Origin: Thermoprotei archaeon | GTDB taxonomy: Archaea > Thermoproteota > Thermoprotei_A > Sulfolobales > WANQ01 | NCBI GenBank assembly: GCA_027038805.1 | Contig: JALWGO010000296.1 | Span: forward strand, 1-6,787 | Length of the DNA stretch: 6,787 bases | Direction: 5' to 3' | Part shown: positions 5,055 through 6,787 of the stretch, piece by piece | Numbering within the stretch: position 1 is the stretch's first letter | Layout: the number at the start of each line of letters is the position of its first letter | Translations under genes and position numbers: made by a program | The notes under the pieces: generated by a model | Told to the model about the DNA's origin: nothing | Seen by the model: the letters and a program-made list of their open reading frames with translations, nothing else | The model's database searches: none

Positions 5055-6236
5055 GTGGGGATTCTTACTTTAACGGGTAATTATGCTGTAGCCTGGGCTG
5101 TTAAGAGGGCTCGGGTACAAGTAGTGGCTGCTTACCCGATAACGCCGCAGACTACTATTGTTGAAAAAATATCACAAATGGTTGAGAATGGGGAGATGAA
5201 TGCTAAGCTTATACGTGTTGAGAGCGAGCACTCGGCTCTAGCAGCTACTTTTGGTGCAGCTATTGGTGGTGCTAGGGCCTTTACAGCTACTGCTAGCCAT
5301 GGTCTATTATACATGCATGAGGTCTTGTGGTGGACTGCTGGTGCGCGTGTACCAGTGGTTATGGCTGTTGTTACTAGAGCAATAGGTCCTCCATGGAATA
5401 TTTGGACTGATCACTCAGATATAATGGATCAGCGTGATACCGGTTGGATTATATCTATGGCTGAGGATAATCAGGAGGCCTTTGACCTAACACTACAAGC
5501 ATTTAGGATAACTGAGGATAATGATGTTAATTTACCGATGATAGTGGGCTTGGATGCGTTTATACTAAGCCATACCTATGCTCCTGTAGATGTGTTAGAG
5601 CAGGAGGATGTCGATAAATGGCTTCCACCGCGCAAGCAACTCTATGTTATTGATCCTGAAAACAGGTATAGTATGGGTAATATAGCATATCCCAAAGACT
5701 ATATGTTGATGAGATATGATATAGAGCGAGCTATGGAGAGAGCAAAGAAGATTATTGAGAAAGTCGATAGAGAGTATGGAGAATATTTTGGTAGAAGCTA
5801 TGGCGGACTCATCGAATGCTACAAGTGCAGTGATGCAAAATACCTTGTAGCTCTAATGGGGGCTTGGGCAGGTGACGCTAAGGAGGCTGTAGACAAGTTA
5901 AGAGAGAATGGATACAATGTTGGTGTAATGCGGGTGAGATTTATCCGTCCATTAGCAGTCGAGAAAATCCTTGAGTATGCTAGCGGTAAGAAAGGAGTAC
6001 TAGTAATGGACAGATCAATATCTTTTGGTAGTGCTGGTCCCTTGTTCATAGAGGTCTCCTCGATATTATCGATGAACGGTAAGCCACCAGCTATGAAAGG
6101 AGTCTTGGCTGGTATAGGTGGAGTAGATGTAGGGTATAGAGATATCATGGATATTATCTCAAAGTTTGTAGACGAAGTAGAAGAGAGAGGCTGGTTCGTA
6201 AAAAGACAGGAATGGTTCTTTAGTCACAAGAGGTGA
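5055..6236 (+). CDS. porA: pyruvate/2-oxoacid:ferredoxin oxidoreductase, alpha subunit
   Basis: The alpha subunit (393 residues, normal length) forms the active site together with porB. Visible family features are LTGNYAVAWAVKRA at the N-terminus, YPITPQT (residues 27-33, with the Thr that contacts substrate in related enzymes), ESEHSA (56-61, with the conserved Glu58 that interacts with thiamine diphosphate), the SHGLLYMHE block (80-88) and VVTRAIGPPWNIWTDHSD, whose Arg107 matches the substrate-binding Arg. The C-terminal domain contains VALMGAWAGDAKEAVDKLRENGYNVGVMRVRFIRP and VLVMDRSISFGSAGPL. The start is GTG 5055, supported by GAGGTGAT at 5042-5049 overlapping the porD stop. The stop TGA at 6234-6236 is likewise inside the porB ribosome binding site. 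Pyruvate is the most likely substrate; other 2-oxoacids are not excluded. Confidence 0.95.
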   Translation: MGILTLTGNYAVAWAVKRARVQVVAAYPITPQTTIVEKISQMVENGEMNAKLIRVESEHSALAATFGAAIGGARAFTATASHGLLYMHEVLWWTAGARVPVVMAVVTRAIGPPWNIWTDHSDIMDQRDTGWIISMAEDNQEAFDLTLQAFRITEDNDVNLPMIVGLDAFILSHTYAPVDVLEQEDVDKWLPPRKQLYVIDPENRYSMGNIAYPKDYMLMRYDIERAMERAKKIIEKVDREYGEYFGRSYGGLIECYKCSDAKYLVALMGAWAGDAKEAVDKLRENGYNVGVMRVRFIRPLAVEKILEYASGKKGVLVMDRSISFGSAGPLFIEVSSILSMNGKPPAMKGVLAGIGGVDVGYRDIMDIISKFVDEVEERGWFVKRQEWFFSHKR

Positions 6237-6243
6237 TAAATAT

Positions 6244-6787
6244 ATGTCTCTGAACTTAAGAAAGGAACCCGATATAAAATACGTTAGACCTGGAGACGCG
6301 GCTTGCCCAGGCTGCCCTGAAGCAATGGGACTTAGATACCTGGGTATGGCTCTCGGTGATAAAGCTATACTCGTAGTACCGGCTGGGTGTTCTTCAGTTA
6401 TACAAGGTATTATCCCGAAGAACTCTTATCATTTCCCAACAGTGAACATTGTTTTTGCTGCTGGAGCATCAACTGCTGCTGGGTTATCAGCTGCTTACGA
6501 GATGTTGGGTAAGGATGCAGTTGTGGTTGTATGGGCAGGCGATGGCGGAACATCTGATATAGGGTTTGCTAGTCTTAGCGGTGCTGCAGAGAGAAACGAT
6601 AATATCATCTACATATGTGTTGACAACGAGGCATATATGAATACAGGTATTCAGAGGAGCAGTTTAACACCTTATGGTGCTTGGACGACGACTACTTGGA
6701 AGGGTAAACGCGAGCACAAGAAGGATCTACCACTAATAATGGTTTCACATAGAGTCCCATATGTTGCGACAGCTAGTGTAGCCTACC
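6244..6787 (+). CDS. porB: pyruvate/2-oxoacid:ferredoxin oxidoreductase, beta subunit (3' end outside window)
   Basis: The first 181 codons of the beta subunit are present and the frame is still open at the window edge; the family is usually about 300 residues. The subunit binds thiamine diphosphate and a [4Fe-4S] cluster. Cluster cysteines C21, C24 (CPGCPEA) and C49 (PAGCSS) are present, and the fourth is expected beyond the edge. The thiamine diphosphate/Mg motif is GDG (99-101) followed by DNEAYMNTG (127-135). ATG 6244 is preceded by GAGGTGAT at 6230-6237, 6 nt upstream, which overlaps the porA stop. It is the fourth gene of the por operon. No sign of disruption is seen in the visible part. 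Confidence 0.95.
   Translation, partial: MSLNLRKEPDIKYVRPGDAACPGCPEAMGLRYLGMALGDKAILVVPAGCSSVIQGIIPKNSYHFPTVNIVFAAGASTAAGLSAAYEMLGKDAVVVVWAGDGGTSDIGFASLSGAAERNDNIIYICVDNEAYMNTGIQRSSLTPYGAWTTTTWKGKREHKKDLPLIMVSHRVPYVATASVAY

Noticed and set aside
5819..6148. 109-codon open frame on the minus strand
   Set aside because: It is antisense to the well-conserved C-terminal domain of porA and its product resembles nothing.

Overview
The window looks like a piece of a hyperthermophilic crenarchaeal chromosome (Thermoproteota, probably Desulfurococcales-like; I cannot name the species). The grounds are an archaeal RNase P RNA far richer in G+C than its surroundings, the archaea-specific tRNA(Ile2) enzyme TiaS, an archaeal-type rRNA aminocarboxypropyltransferase (Tsr3), an AmmeMemoRadiSam protein, GGTGAT-type ribosome binding sites, TATA-type promoters, heavy use of ATA/AGA/AGG codons, and a four-subunit archaeal-type 2-oxoacid:ferredoxin oxidoreductase operon.

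Layout. Bases 1-494 hold the 3' part of amrS (+). It converges, with only 8 bp between, on the RNase P RNA gene (503-839, -), which lies just downstream of tsr3 (888-1409, -). A short divergent promoter region separates tsr3 from a stand-alone Lrp/AsnC RAM-domain protein (1518-1769, +). That gene is followed in the same frame by tiaS (about 1791-3149, +). TiaS homology starts upstream of any ATG/GTG/TTG codon, so its start is probably an unusual AUA, or something else is going on. Bases 3150-3535 are non-coding and lie between converging genes. They carry three clear and one degenerate origin recognition box (ORB) around AT-rich tracts, so this is probably a chromosomal replication origin. An Xre-HTH/CBS regulator (3536-4102, -) lies on its right. 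It is divergent from a porG-porD-porA-porB operon (4200 to the window end, +), with porB cut by the window edge.

How the genes fit together. The left half is mostly RNA maturation: RNase P trims tRNA 5' ends, Tsr3 modifies small-subunit rRNA, and TiaS makes agmatidine so that tRNA(Ile2) reads AUA codons. The right half is central metabolism: pyruvate (or a related 2-oxoacid) + CoA + ferredoxin gives acetyl-CoA + CO2 + reduced ferredoxin. The divergent HTH-CBS protein is a natural candidate for an energy-sensing regulator of that operon; this is inferred from position only.

The most interesting observations are the probable replication origin between tiaS and the HTH-CBS gene, and the missing canonical start codon of tiaS together with a DDxD-to-DNHD change in its kinase motif.
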